A stretch of 64,000 bases of DNA from Apostichopus japonicus (lineage: Eukaryota > Echinodermata > Holothuroidea > Aspidochirotida > Stichopodidae): positions 899,764-963,763 of the forward strand of contig NC_092583.1 in assembly GCF_037975245.1 (NCBI RefSeq), in the 5' to 3' direction. This document shows positions 1-27,838 of the stretch, in pieces; within the stretch, counting starts at the first letter, position 1; every line of letters begins with the position of its first letter. The notes beneath the pieces are model-generated. The model did no database searches, was not told the DNA's origin, and saw nothing but the letters and a program-made list of their open reading frames with translations. A program made the translations under genes and the position numbers.

Positions 1-3000
1 TAAAGGCACGTATGACACAGAAAACAAACTACTTTAATTTGACCTTATTTCGAAGCAGGGGAATTAATCATGTTAAAAAACATGAAGAAAATATGAGTCA
101 TGAAATAAAATTGGAGTAAACATCTTTTAATCCTTCCTTAATGGAGTTATAAGAGTTATGTGAGTCACGGTAGTGTCCCAACACATGCCTAGTGACATGT
201 CGCAATTTCCTTTCAGACTTTCTTACTTAAGTTATTCATGGGAAGAACAATTCATATGTTTAGCTTATCATAGTGCACTATATACGGTAAAACATTTTAA
301 CAGAAAAGCGTTTATCTATAGTTTGCTTAAAAACATTTTTTTTTTCCTCGAAATTTTATTGATAACAACTTGCCTGTAGAAAACAACGTTTCACATCAGC
401 TACTGGGCACTGACCCAACTTGATTGATCGATACACATCACAACGTGTATTTGAATAATTTGGCAATGCACTTTAGTTAAGTAATTGCAAATAGAGTGCT
501 TATAGGTCAGCCCCAAACTGGTTAGGTTGTTCATAGTTGCAGCCTAACACAGGGTATCTTCATAGCAAAACATTCATTTGTGTAACCAATGAATTGTAAC
601 ACGTGTATAGCTCACGCTTATCATTACAAACAATCCCGTGTACTTGACACACTGCTAATACTATACTAGTATAGGGCCAGCATTGAAACTAACTTCTCAA
701 GGTAAATATATGACTGTTAATTGAACAGAAATGAATAGACTAACTGGTATTGATTCTTATCATTTCTGCCTTTGGATTAGTCTCGATTTTAGTCTCCAAT
801 TGAACATGACTCACTGAAGTAAGCTATACTGTTCCCCTTATCTTACGTCCGATCAGTATATAGTAAATCTATTGTATAACTTCCACTTACATCCGGAATA
901 CGAAATGTCAGGTCAATAGAGCCAGTGCTTACCGCTATACAGTTCATACAATAATAGGATATAATAGGATATTCCGTTTTCTCTTTCCGCTGCAAGTAAA
1001 ATAGACCTGGATTGGAATGAACACGTAATATGTTGCACGGAGGAATTGCCATAAACGGAAATATATATATTTATATAGAATATATAAACGTAGTTACGTC
1101 ATTATGACCCAAACATACAATCTCACAGAACAGGACGGAAGCATATATAGCCAAACGGGAAAATGACGAAAAACATAATGGAATTTTATTTTTGGAAGAT
1201 TTCAAAGACATTTCGACCTATGACAATAGGTTTGTTTATACCAAACGATGAGGCGCTAAATGCAGTCATAATTAATCATCATAGTTTCACAGACCTTGTC
1301 CATTATCTACAGTCTAAATGGACTGCACATACCTCTTCACTCCATGTAAGAAAGCTGATTGCAAACATCACCATCATCAAACACGTTGCCAGACACTGAG
1401 GTCATATCTGTTTTCACCACAAAGTTAACCTATTACAGATTGCTAGGATGTTTCAAACGTATACATACATACATACATTTCCTCAAGTTGTTCTTACTTT
1501 TCATCGTTTTCTCAGATATTGAGAAAGATTAAGTAATTCAATAAATAAAATTTAATGTAGTCAGGTTGGGAGTAAAATATGTTTAAATGTTTGGCTACAT
1601 GTGACCATTTGTTCGTAGATCTAGCATATTTCCAGCATATTGACTGGGCAACCATTATTCGGTGGTTGTAGTATTTTTGGCGCTAACTCTCAACGGTAAC
1701 AAAATAACCTACGCAACGCCCTGCATAGAAACCGAAAGTAAAGTGTGGGTTGAGTCCTGATATGTGAACAACAACACAGAAACCTTGGAACGCCAGAAGT
1801 TACAACATCCTGTTCAACAGTTGTAGGACTCTATAAGTTATGTCCGTTAGAGATCAAGTTAATGACATCAGTTTAAGTATAGGTGGAATGTCCCATCAAT
1901 TACCAGATGTTGAAATATTCGAACGGAAATTGTTGATTTTGACTTCCTACTGCAATACGTAGTCGTTGCTATGCGACTAAGCCCGTTTGTTTGTACAAAT
2001 AGGTGAAGTACTGGCGAACTGTCGTATCAAACCCTTTAGAAAGCAAACGGATATATGTCAGTGCCACGTTGTTTTGTGGTGTATTTGGAGCTTAAAAGCA
2101 CCCGTAACATTCAATGACATTGTTAATAACATTACAGGGATTTCCGCTATAAGGGGCGTGCGTATTATATTTTGCAATACCTTCATGTGACCGATACCTT
2201 GCAGTAAACATAAGTATGAAGTAGGCCTATTTGAAGTTCCCCTTAATACCAACTTTCACTTTCCTTTTACGTAATATCAATCACATGAGTGAGAGATGAC
2301 GATAACAAGATTGGCACTAATATGCATGGTTACAACTTTTGGAGGAGCTATCGTCTGCGCCTTTGTGAGGTTCACGTGCAATTATGTACCGCACATACCT
2401 CTGCTACACTAATACACATTGTCAAAGTATATATTATCTTGATCGAACGCTCATGGCCGGTGCCTATATAGTTACGCTATAGACCCATTCACTGTGTGAC
2501 TGATATGCATCCGCAACATTTAACTGTAATCAGAACTAACTCATATTGTAGCGGTTTAAATCAATAATATATTGAAAATGACAATTACACAACATAACAG
2601 TGAATTTCTTGTAATCTGCTCTGTCAAAATTAAAATACCATTAGGCTTTCATACAAATAGTGTAAATCGACAGTTAAACGGGTTTGATATTAGCAAATAA
2701 TGTCAAATGTGTGCACGCCAACATTATAGGGCATATTCTAGCTTATTTGAGGACTTTTTGAGGGTTTTATCAAGAGATAGACATTCATCATATGTATGTA
2801 ATCAGCATTAACCTTGACAACATGCTGAAATCATTTGGCGCCTTTTCAGTGTCATTTGTTTTATTCAAAATGTCAAAACAATATATGCAACAATAGCTTC
2901 CACATGGTTTTCTTTGAAATCACATGAAGGTTGACTTTTATAGGTAATTTTCTTTGATCATCTTTTTCATAACATATTTTGTTCATTTGTTTTTTTACTT

Positions 3001-3006
3001 CTTCAG
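1..3006. other. Gene-poor sequence upstream of the PDZ gene
   Basis: No ORF here shows recognisable homology or a convincing exon. The ORFs are short, lack splice context, and occur on both strands. The missing 5' exons of the PDZ scaffold gene should lie in or beyond this interval, but I could not find them. A short ATAC run sits near 1,464-1,480. Confidence 0.5.
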
Positions 3007-4232
3007 GAGATCAATTGTTATTCAGAAGACAAATGAAACATTCGGTTTTGAACTTCAAACTTACGCAATCCACCATAAAGGAAGGCGGGAATTGGAGCTA
3101 TGCACATACGTCTGTACGATACATCAAGACGGACCTGCTCATTTAGCAGGAATGCTACCTGGTAAGCTTAACTCACTTTATTATCCGTTCATGTAATACC
3201 CTTTAATTAATGAAGCCTTTTTAGTGTTTGGTCGACAATTGTACCAAATTGTAATTGTAAAAAACGTTCTTCACAAAATATTAATTAAAATTGAACAAAC
3301 TGAGATATCACTCTACTATATTTGTATATTTAAATATAAATACAATATATGTATATATATATATACATCGCTGTGTGTGATCAATGTTCATGACCTTAAT
3401 TTCTTCTTATTTTTGTTTACTAAAAGGTGACATAATTCTATCGGTGAACGGAATAAGCGTGGAGAAAGCGTCACATGAAACAATTGTTCATCTCATTAAG
3501 AGGTCAAGTGATGCCTTGAGATTGGTCGTTCTCTTCGAAGACTGTATCAGGAGAGTGGCGCTACACAAGCGGATGGTGCAATTAAGGGTAAGTTACAGTT
3601 TGGACCTTATATATATCCACCCTTTGGTCGTCAAAAATGATATTGCATTTGTTTTACTATGACAGTTATGATTATTAAAATACATAACGGGTTACGTCAG
3701 TTTTATTCAGATGGGGTATAAAGGTGAAGGGTGAGTTACACAAATTCATGTCCGGTTTGCTTTTATATTGTATTCATGACTGGTTTTCTTGGGAGGCAAA
3801 ATCGCGGTAAGAAAATGGGATGGGAAAATATCGCACGTTTGATCCACGTGATTATACCACGTGCCACGTAATACAGTACTCTTCTGCAGCATACAAAAAT
3901 ATTTCAGAAACAAAATTAACGTGATAATTAATCTTATTTATTTTCTTTTGCAGAGAAAGCTCTTCGACAAGAAATTAGCGTATCGAGCATTACTCGCCCA
4001 AGAAAAGCAAATATTGCTGGGATTCGGTGAGACGAAATTGGATTGTTCATCTTCGATACTCTCAGAGGATAGTGGGTTTGTTTCGACGACGGATCTATGC
4101 AGAGAACCGTCCTTCTTAAACAGCAAATCACAATCCATGATGTCTGTGACGTCAGTTTCATCGACAGGTTTTTGCATATCTGACGTTCCTGGTAATCAGA
4201 GCGTTGAACACATCGCATCCTTGAAAGTATAA
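3007..4232 (+). CDS. Tamalin/CYTIP-like PDZ scaffold protein, last three exons (5' partial)
   Basis: Three exons join in frame: 3007-3161, 3427-3587 and 3954-4232. All have AG/GT borders, and the split glycine codon G|GT at 3161/3427 is preserved. The product starts inside a PDZ domain. It has a carboxylate-binding loop of the TFGFELQT type, then [21 protein letters not shown], then DIILSVNG, and an alpha-B helix starting SHETIV, whose His is typical of class I PDZ domains. A charged, heptad-like stretch follows ([18 protein letters not shown]...LLAQEKQ), then a Ser-rich tail. This order of PDZ, coiled coil and low-complexity tail, and the NETFGFE signature, match vertebrate tamalin (GRASP) and CYTIP. 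Those proteins tether cytohesin ARF-GEFs to membrane receptors. The protein ends in LKV, which would fit a class II PDZ ligand. The first coding exon(s) are missing from what I can see. The stop at 4230 could be bypassed by a further splice, but no good donor is visible. Confidence 0.8.
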
Positions 4233-6287
4233 TATATGCGATCTTATATATCAGCTAGTGAACACCATACCTCATTAACGGAACCGTCGGTGGTTGCTAT
4301 GTGTGTCGGTTTCCATGGTAGCGATATATCACCAAAATATGACAACAGATGTGTGCTCCGGTCAAATATAAAGATCATATCCTAATACTAGCCTCGAATG
4401 TTGAATACCCGCAGATATATATGTCCATCCGTGGGAGGACCATACCGGATAACAACAGGTTGCAAACCGCTACGGTTACCATCGAGTCGTATAACGTCAC
4501 AATTATCAGGTTATAAAAGCTTTCCATTTAATGGGTACCTGATGATAACATTTGAAACACATTTGTCATTAATTATGACGTGTATCGAGTTTTCAAAAAT
4601 TTTCCCTGATAACAGTAAAACCTTTTTTTTTTAAGGTAACTTTTTTATTTATGTTTTTATTCAATGAGCAGGATGCAGGCGCGGAAGACATGTGTATCAA
4701 TTTGGCATTTATCAAACTATGAGTTAGATTTTGCCTGTAACCAATAGAATCGGATTAATTTGTACACGTGATAGAAGAAAGAGAACAAATCAAGTCCAAT
4801 TATGCATATTTATCAAGTGCAAAAACGTCATTCGTAATTCTGTGAAGTCTCTTTTATTTTAATTCATTGATGTATTCAGTCCAGCAAAGGCTATTCATAT
4901 CTTATAGATGCGAATGAAATGTTAGATAGAAAGGCAAAACAACTTTACACGCTCCCCTCCTAACAAAGTGTACAATAAAAATACGTTTAGGTAATAAACC
5001 TAGTTAGATTTTGACATTTTTGATGAAACTTGTAGAAGACATATTTTGCTTTAACTTTTCAGCTTGAACAATTGGGTTCATCGTCGATTTTCAATTAAAT
5101 GTGATTGGTCGGTTTAAATTAGAGTTTTGATTCAAAATAATCACTGTTGCTATTCTCCCCAAAATATAGTTATTATTATAAAACTAACCTCAATCGTATA
5201 TAGTCGACCTTTAAACAATAAATCAAACAATAGGCTACACAATGGAATAGATCAGTTGTAAGTGACATTTGTTCCTTTGAGCTCTTCGCAAAATAATGAC
5301 TAATATTGAAAACAAAAGTATTTCGGGGGCAAATTTGTGATATTCTTTGGCAATTTAAATCGATACGTTGACCCTAAAGTCTGTAATGTAAAATTTAAAC
5401 CTGTGAACTAAATGAATATATAGAAATACAAATAACACGATTTATATTAGATAAAGAGGCACTTTTGCACAGTTTAATCACATTTCATATAGTCATGACT
5501 ACTACGTCAATTTCAGAAAAGTATTTACCTGCCTTGATAAATTATTAACATTAATAATTATGTTTGAAATAATTTGTATGAACGGAAGGTATCTGTCAGT
5601 TTATAGCAGTCGAAGTAACAAAGAAGACAGATTTGTTGTATATGAAACAAAATCTTTTACCGTGTGAAAATAAGCCACGGAGCTCTTCATTTACCAACTA
5701 TTGCCCTGTTCCTGGCAGGTGCATTGCTTGGACAAGTGACCACTTCCGCTTTTAGAAACGTAGTCAAGTCGCTTCTGGTGCAACGTCACTTCCTCATCTT
5801 GTTAAAAGTGCTTCTAGTTCACTAGTTAGGGTTAGCTAGGATTTTTCACAGCGTAACGATAATGGTATCATTAAGAAGACAAAAATGTATTCAATTTATT
5901 AATATATATATCACGTTAGGCTTCAGGATAGGATATATGAGCAGCCTTTGATATATGATTCTTTGCACGTATTTAAATGTAAGTTATTTTTGATCACGGT
6001 AACTATAAGGTCATATATGTGATTCCTAAGGTTCAATGCAATGCTGACTGTTTATGACTGCTCGTTCCTACTGCCTGGTTATGGTAGAATATATATATAT
6101 TGAAGTTAAAAGAATAACTTGAAAATTCATGTAAATATTAGTTGTATAAAAGAAATTAGATTAAATAATAAAGAAACTGAAAATCAACTCAAATTTATTA
6201 CTTGTATGGTTTTATTTCCTTATGGAGTTTACAAGTTGTATTGCTTACGTGCATCAAGGGTGACAGGGCGAGGTGAGGGGTTGAGGG
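4233..6287. other. Intergenic sequence, no gene seen
   Basis: Apart from the probable 3' UTR of the PDZ gene at its start, I see only AT-rich unique-looking sequence with short TA runs near 5,905 and 6,092. No coding exon, RNA gene or bounded mobile element could be supported. Confidence 0.5.
4974..4979 (+). terminator. Possible poly(A) signal of the PDZ gene
   Basis: This is the first AATAAA I noticed downstream of the stop codon at 4232. It implies a 3' UTR of about 0.75 kb. It is a single hexamer in AT-rich DNA, so the support is weak. Confidence 0.3.
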
Positions 6288-6295
6288 GGTGGGGG

Positions 6296-7231
6296 CAGGG
6301 ACGTCGCTAGAGGGGGAGGTGGGGGTGGAGGTGTCTCCCCCCCAGACTTGGTAAAACTGACGATATGTGGAAAATTGTAGTGCGACAGTCGCAATTTCCG
6401 ACTGTCGCACTCTAGTTTTTCTAGGCCTATTCATATATTCCTGTGATCGTGAATGACCTAAAAATGGAAAAATTTCGGTCAATAAGACCTTTAAACAGTC
6501 ACATTTACCACGTTTTCTTTGCCACTTTGAGAAATTGTATCTCGCGATCCTTATACTCCACCATACAAAACTTCGTATGATTTTGAATACTCAAAAAATG
6601 TGCCTAATAGAACTATACCGTCATAGGCGTAGGAGCCCAATTTGATTTGGGTGGGGGGGGGGGGGGGCTGTAACGACTTGCCCGAAAAATATAACCATAA
6701 TTTTGGGCGGGCTCCGCTCGCGTTCCACATGTCAATGTGCATGTCGTATAGGCATGCATCGGTTTTAACATCGCATGTCAATAACATACAATCATTTTCC
6801 GTGTTATTACCCTTGGTTATAATTATTCGGGAAGTCGTTAGAATATTAATGGTAATAATAATATAAGTTTAACCATTGAAAAACACATTTCAAACTATCT
6901 TTCTTTCGGTGTGTGCCCGAAAAGTTATCAGCATATTGCCCAAATTTTATTTGGTAAATATTTGGTTTGGGTGAGGGGGATGGGGAGGGGGTGGGCTAAA
7001 AAGTTTGTGAAGTGAGTGCCAGTGGGTACAAATGTATCGAAAAAAAGTTCGGAACAAAAGTGCAGTTGCGAAAGATGGGGTGTCTGATTGACACTGACGG
7101 TATCGTTGACGAGTAGCGCGGGGGGGGGGGGGGGTACAAGACAGTAGTCGGAATTTTCTGGCTTCAAATCCCATCCAGTTGGATTTTCAGCCACTTGACC
7201 CCCCCAATCATCAGGCCTTAGCTACGTCCCT
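6296..7231. mobile_element. Non-autonomous hAT-like DNA transposon (H1)
   Basis: The left end reads CAGGGACGTCGCTAGAGG. The right end, on the opposite strand, reads CAGGGACGTAGCTAAGG, so the termini are near-perfect inverted repeats. The flanks carry the same 8 bases, GGTGGGGG, at 6288-6295 and 7232-7239, the target duplication length of hAT transposons. The last base of the right end can be counted either in the element or in the duplication. The flank is low-complexity G-rich DNA, so this duplication is weaker proof than at 25.3 or 45.2 kb. The interior has G homopolymers (about 6650 and 7120) and no transposase ORF. Confidence 0.6.
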
Positions 7232-7239
7232 GGTGGGGG

Positions 7240-8239
7240 AGGGTTAGGTAATGTGGGTGGACATAAATTGGATGGAATCCTCGTATGGTATACCAATATA
7301 CGTATATACAGGTTTCTTAATACCACAGTCCTTATTACCATGAACATGGATACCAATTAAAAGACGAAGAAAATCCTTTATTTTATTATTATTATTATTA
7401 TTATGATTGGTTGGGGTCAAATTGAGCTTATCCTATAAATATCCAAAAGTAGTAATATGAATGTGAACACAAAACACGGCGTGAATACGATATGGACGTA
7501 TTAAACTATTCCTCGATATTTTTCAGGGTGGTATATTGATACTCGAGGTTATTTTCGGGCTGAAGTATACCTCGCGCGCATTTGATGTTGATCAAACAAT
7601 AATTCTCACATCCATGCATATAATCGCAGCAAAGCAGAAACCTGAAAGCAGAAACCGCCGCCACCACTGCATAAATAATGTCCGTTTGGCGAGCAGTACA
7701 TGTTACCGAATAACGAGTCCATTAACGGAAGTCGTTCTGCTGCAGTAAAGACTGCCGCATGTTTAAGATTTACGTTATTTTCCTTATTTGACAATTGCCG
7801 CATTGCCGCCTTATTAGTTTTTTTCCCTATTCTTGGTCATTATGTGGCTGTAAATATTGCCGCATAATGACTACGAATTTTCGTGAAGTCATTATGCACA
7901 GTAAAAGCTGCATAATAAAGACAATGTTATATTTGTCCGAAATGGCAACCTTTCTGTGACAGCTGACAGACTGCCCTTATAAAAGTCAAGCCTTGGTCAT
8001 TATGCTGCGTAAAACGAACCTCACATAATGACTTGTAATTGTTTTTTTTTTTATTATTTGATACCAAATTTACTACCCTAGAAGGATTAAAAGCTGCACA
8101 TAACTGAACAATGTCCGTTTTGGCGTTCCATTGATATATTTTAAGGGGGGGGGGGGGGAGCGTGGATTGCAACGCCGCCAATGACTGCAACGCGGATGGC
8201 AAATTCAGTAATTACTATTACGGTTAGATTCGTCTAACA
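7240..8239. other. Intergenic sequence between two hAT-like elements
   Basis: No exon or RNA gene is apparent. A short (ATT)n run lies near 7,383-7,403. The segment from 7,660 to 8,200 contains several loosely repeated phrases with CATAATGAC-type cores (near 7,865, 8,020 and elsewhere). They suggest an old, unbounded repeat. Confidence 0.4.
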
Positions 8240-10061
8240 CATTGGTTCTCAAAGTGGTCCCTACCGCAGCCCCGCCCACCCGGGGGCGCTAGGAACTTTC
8301 AGGGGCGCTACAGAATCCTCGGCGATAGGGGGCGCTGGCATTAATTTGTGGGGAGGGCATGCATGCACTGGCGAGCTACAATGCTTGTTAGATATTTCTG
8401 AATTTCTTTGCAGAAACAAGAATTGCTTGAACTTCGTTGATCTAGTTTCGTCGTCGACTGCCGATGCAATATGAGTTTTGCATGTTAATTATATAGCATG
8501 CACTTAGTTTCCCCACATCGGTTTTTACAAATTCTCCTATTCGAGAAGTCTTAAAAGTGTCAACAATGAATGTTATTGTTATGTTAAACTAATTGTAAAA
8601 AAAAACACTCGACGTTTTCCCCGGGTATCAAACCAAACATGACATTTTAAATTTCTATAATAACAAAATAGACTCGATTTATCAGTGTCAGCTTAGAAAA
8701 GTATGATGTTTTATTACGTTTTCGTGGAAATCGGTCTGTGAATTGTTGACCAATTCTCAGAGACTTCCCGACATTAACATTATCCGGCTGACAATGACAC
8801 TTCAATATTTGTTAGCAAACATGAACTCTATCAGACTGTATCTCCATTTGAAATTTCCATACATATATAAAACTTCATTCCAGTACATACTTCAGACATT
8901 CAGTAAATAATATTGGTTCAACAATTGTAACTTTCTGTTTCTAGGCTACCCTTTTTTTTTAAATTTGGGTTCTTTCCTTATGAAACTACAAAAATGTCTT
9001 CGCGCGCTGCTTGTCCTCTTTCGTCCATACTCGCTGGCACCTTTCTCAATTTTCACCATTAAACTAAGCTAATGGGGGGGGGGGGGGGTACCCCATAGTC
9101 TGTAACTTGGAGTTAGAAGAATTCATATCAAAATGCCCTGATCTGTTCTTGTGAAAAACAAGAATGAATATATCAAACAAACCATTCCATTTTTTGCGCG
9201 CTTTTCGTGCGCTATGAACGATTCTGGCTCCATTAATGTTCATCGATTTTCCATTCCCGCAAACCAGGCGGGTGGTGCTGGGACGGGTGGTGCTGGGACG
9301 GGTGGTGCTGGGAGGGGTGGTGCTGGGAGGGGTGGTGCTGGGACGGGTGGTGCTGGGAGGGGTGGTGCTGGGACGGGTGGTGCTGGGACGGGTGGTGCTG
9401 GGAGGGGTGGTGCTGGGAGGGATGGTGCTGGGACGGGTGGTGCTGGGACGGGTGGTGCTGGGAGGGGTGGTGCTGGGACGGGTGGTGCTGGGACGGGTGG
9501 TGCTGGGAGGGGTGGTGCTGGGACGGGTGGTGCTGGGACGGGTGGTGCTGGGAGGGGTGGTGCTGGGACGGGTGGTGCTGGGACGGGTGGTGCTGGGACG
9601 GGTGGTGCTGGGACGGGTGGTGCTGGGACGGGTGGTGTAACGTAACCGACAACAACCACATTATGTTCCTCTGTAACATATACCAATACCAAACCGAATT
9701 CCAACAACCTTTCTTCAAATTACGTTTTGTAGCACCATATTGCATCTGAAGGCAGTAAAATATTCAAATATTCCCCAAAGGGGGAGGGCCTACCCCTTTT
9801 GACCCCTCCCCCACGACACAAACAAGCTCACACTTCGCCAGCTCTCCCAAATGCAAAAGTACCTTCCTGCGTCTATGTCAATTTCGTGAATACTGGTCGG
9901 TTGGAAAATGATGAACCAGCAGATATTGTTTTGGTTCCCCTCCCCCACTTTCCAAACCCTGATGCCGTCCCTGTCACGAGGTTGGTGGGGAGGGTAGCGC
10001 TGGGCCGGTCCAATAGGGCAAAAGGGGGCGGTAGATCCAAAAAGTTTGAGAACCACAGCTG
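8240..10061. mobile_element. Probable hAT-like element with internal minisatellite (H2)
   Basis: The left end contains TTGGTTCTCAAAGTGGTCCC. The right end contains the complementary AAAAAGTTTGAGAACCAC. This ..GGTTCTCAAA.. terminus is typical of hAT elements in many animals. Flanking octamers gtctaaca (8232-8239) and gtcaaaca (10062-10069) differ by one base and would be the target duplication. The left terminus looks a few bases shorter than the right (CATTGG against CAGCTGTGG). A 15-bp minisatellite lies inside. There is no transposase ORF. I consider the element likely, but the exact ends are uncertain. Confidence 0.45.
9270..9637. repeat. 15-bp minisatellite, about 24.5 copies
   Basis: The unit is GGTGGTGCTGGGACG. 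The main variant is GGGAGG in place of GGGACG, and one unit begins GATGG. Calling the two types C and G, the later part runs CCG three or four times and then C only, i.e. a 45-bp higher-order unit followed by a homogeneous block. Because 15 is divisible by three and the unit lacks stops, long ORFs appear in several frames on both strands. They are artefacts, not genes. Confidence 0.95.
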
Positions 10062-10279
10062 GTCAAACACAACCACATACGTTGCACTCATACCCGAAGC
10101 CAAAGGGAATTAATCAGATCACAAGTCCGGAGTTGATGCATACTAAGTTCTTCATTATCTTTCAACGGGGAAACAGTTCATACTGTAGTTTTGATTCACA
10201 GATGTTAATGTTAATTAGTGTTATATAACTTTGCGCAGACAAAGCTTGTTCGGTGTTTGGATTTTGGAGAATACCAAAC

Positions 10280-25262
<14,983 letters not shown>

Positions 25263-25270
25263 TGTACATG

Positions 25271-26295
25271 CACTGGCGGATCCAGGGCCTTTGTTTGGGA
25301 GGGGCCAAAGTGGCATTAGAGTGATATGGGGGAGGGGTCTAAGGGGAGGGGGTGCCCCCCTCCCCTTTGGAAAATTTTCTATTGCTGAATGCCCTCAGAT
25401 GCAATTTGGTGCGACAAAAGTGTACAATGGTGCAATAGTACAATTTACTTCTAAAAAAAATGTTTCACAGGTGTAATTTTCTAAAATATTTATAAAACAA
25501 TGTTGGGATCATCTTTCTCAAGAAATTTTATTTCTCATAGGTTATAAATTTCTTACAACCAGCCTGTGACTGCAAAATGGTGTTAAACTGTAAATCCTCA
25601 TGCTCATACATTTACATAGCTCCCAACACTTGAGAAGGCAAATGCTGGTCCATGCCACGAATCGCCGTCCTGGGGGAGGGGTATAAGGGGAGGGGGTGTC
25701 CCCCTCCCCTTTTGAATCTTTTTGGAATCCTGGTGATGCCTACATGTAAAATGGTGGCACTTTGAAAGGCTTTTGTCACCCAAAATTTTCTGAGAAATAT
25801 GCTTTTTTGTGTGTAACATCAATAAATTGAATAGTAGGTGATAATTCATTCTTTCCCGTGGCATGAAAATGTTCGCTGCTCGGCCCAATGAAAAGAATTA
25901 TAGGCTAATTTGAGGTTCAAATGATGCTGTAAAGGAGGTTTTATACTCTATTATGCTAAATGCTAAAGAAATGATGGTTGCTAAGTCAAAATTTGATGCA
26001 AATTTTTTTATGTATACTTGGCAATTACAATGCGGTTTTTTCGGACGCTTGTGCAGGTCAGCGGGTTTGGGTGTTAGAATGCGGGTCTAATTCCCGCGAA
26101 TTGCGGGTCAGTTGGGAGCTCTGCATTTAATTTTAAACCAGAAAACGAAAAGGTTTAGACTAGTCTACCACTGCTATTCCTCTCGATTTGTTTTAATTTC
26201 CAATCATATGATTTAGCGGATGTTCGGAAACATTTTTTGGCTCACCTTTGGGGGGGGCAATGGCCCCCCTTGCCCCCCCCTTGGATCCGCCAGTG
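25271..26295. mobile_element. Non-autonomous hAT transposon (H3), 1,025 bp
   Basis: The left end CACTGGCGGATCCAGGG is an inverted match to the right end CCTTGGATCCGCCAGTG. The identical octamer TGTACATG flanks both sides (25263-25270 and 26296-26303), a perfect 8-bp target duplication, the hallmark of hAT insertion. Inside, a GGGGAGGGG...CCCCTCCCC segment occurs twice (about 25330 and 25675). There is no transposase ORF, so any mobility needed an autonomous partner elsewhere. Confidence 0.87.
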
Positions 26296-26303
26296 TGTAC
26301 ATG

Positions 26304-27756
26304 TACCTTGCTAATTTTAAATACATTATGTAGTATTGAATTACGTACTATTTTAAATTAACTCATTTGTTTTTTGGGTTTAAAAGTGATATTGAATGAG
26401 GTGTCTCAAGATAGCAAGAGGCCAGGGAACCAGAATGAACACTCGGGAAGGGCCGTTTCCGGGGGTTTGTAAAACCAAAAACTTTCTTGTACGCTCCGCG
26501 CCAACCGATGGTGGAGCTCCGCTCAGATAGTCGTGCCTACAACTTTGAAAATCCATATCATCGCAAAAAGTGCTCCCCCCCCTTTCAAATTCCTGGCTAC
26601 GTCGCTGCTACAGGGCAGTATAGTTACAGAAAAAGACGAGTTTTAATGCCCGCTCTGACCAAACAAAACTATTATAGCTGGCTGGGATATGGCTGTCCTG
26701 ATAAAGCCGTTTGACGGTGTTTAGTTTTGTATCCGAGAAAGAAGAGACAATCGCTAATCCTGAAAGGGTTTATTAGTTTGTGCCTTGAGCCGTGACTATT
26801 GCACCTCACCCACACCCTTAAGCTCTGTCTAACCTAATGGCACACATTTACCGGTTAACAGATTAAACGGAAGGTTCGGTTCGAAATCACTATACTTCTC
26901 CTCTGTACTCGGATATGCGGTTTCAGTTCACTTATTGACCTTGTATTATGGTATGGGATATCGTGCTCACAGTCCTATTGTAAGGAGGAAGATGAGGGGG
27001 AGGGGAAGGGGAAGGGGAGGGGTGAGCAAGATATCGTCATCATCATGACTTTTCTAGAAAGGTGAATTCTTTAATAAAGACCGTTTGCGTTTCAATTTTG
27101 TCATCCGTATATCAACTTTTTTCTTTTCTAAGATGTGGAGAATTTTACAAAATTTGCCTATGTGTGACGTCATTCTGCATGGTAGTACCAAACTTTACCA
27201 TCCCTATCAGGGTTTTGGGTGGAGGGAGGGGTGGGGGAGGTTGGATGTTGAAGGGGGGGGATACAACGCAATATCGTACGTGGGAGGTCCCAGCAACTCA
27301 CAGTGAACCACTTTGGCAGTATATTATTAACGTACTTGATACGCTCGAATGAGTTGCATGCCAGACACTGTAATGTCGTCGTGAACAATCATTTCCGACC
27401 AGGCAGACAAGCTCACTGCCTTTAGGAGACGTAGCAGGAAAATCCGGTTGTTTTGTGGATAGTTTAAACATAAGCCGTAACGTTTATCTTTCTCATCTAG
27501 CTATCTTTGTTGCTAATTAATGGGCACACAGCCAGTGAATACTGAACGTTTGGCATTCATCCCTCTGTTGTTGGAAGTTACAAACCATGACGAATTATTG
27601 GTCTTCTCTTGGCAAACGGACCCAAGTCACGCACTGTGAAGCACTGGAGTGTATATCCCGTTGTGTACTTTACTATACAGTAGTAGTCAGTTCAGTGAAA
27701 CTTATATATATATGGAGTTCTGTCCGAGAGGGAACGTCTCACTACGCGCGACACTC
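26304..27756. other. Intergenic sequence upstream of the first fucosyltransferase, with hAT fragments
   Basis: The segment 26488-26533 (ACGCTCCGCGCCAACC then GTGG.GCTCCGCT.AGATAGT) matches the interior of the hAT element at 45.2 kb (45552-45597). The end-like CTGGCTACGTCGCTG follows at 26593. These are fragments of a related element without a matching left end. A G-rich purine stretch lies at 26990-27020. No gene was seen. Confidence 0.45.
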
Positions 27757-27764
27757 TATATAAG
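27757..27764 (+). promoter_or_regulatory. TATA box of fucosyltransferase 1
   Basis: TATATAAG lies 75 bp before the chosen ATG. That leaves room for a transcription start about 30 bp downstream and a short 5' UTR of about 50 bases. No splice acceptor is needed, which fits a single-exon gene. Confidence 0.6.
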
Positions 27765-27838
27765 CATTTCATAGTTGTGCGTTGTGCTCTGAGGTAAAAT
27801 TAAAGTCTATCAGAAGAAAAAGCAACAATTACAGAAAA

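Noticed and set aside
9151-9745. Long ORFs of Gly/Ala/Thr/Arg, His/Pro/Ser/Gln or Val/Leu repeats
   Set aside because: They are produced in several frames on both strands by a stop-free 15-bp minisatellite.
27782-27838. N-terminal extension of fucosyltransferase 1 upstream of the ATG
   Set aside because: The extension has no ATG and would lie in the expected 5' UTR just downstream of the TATA box.
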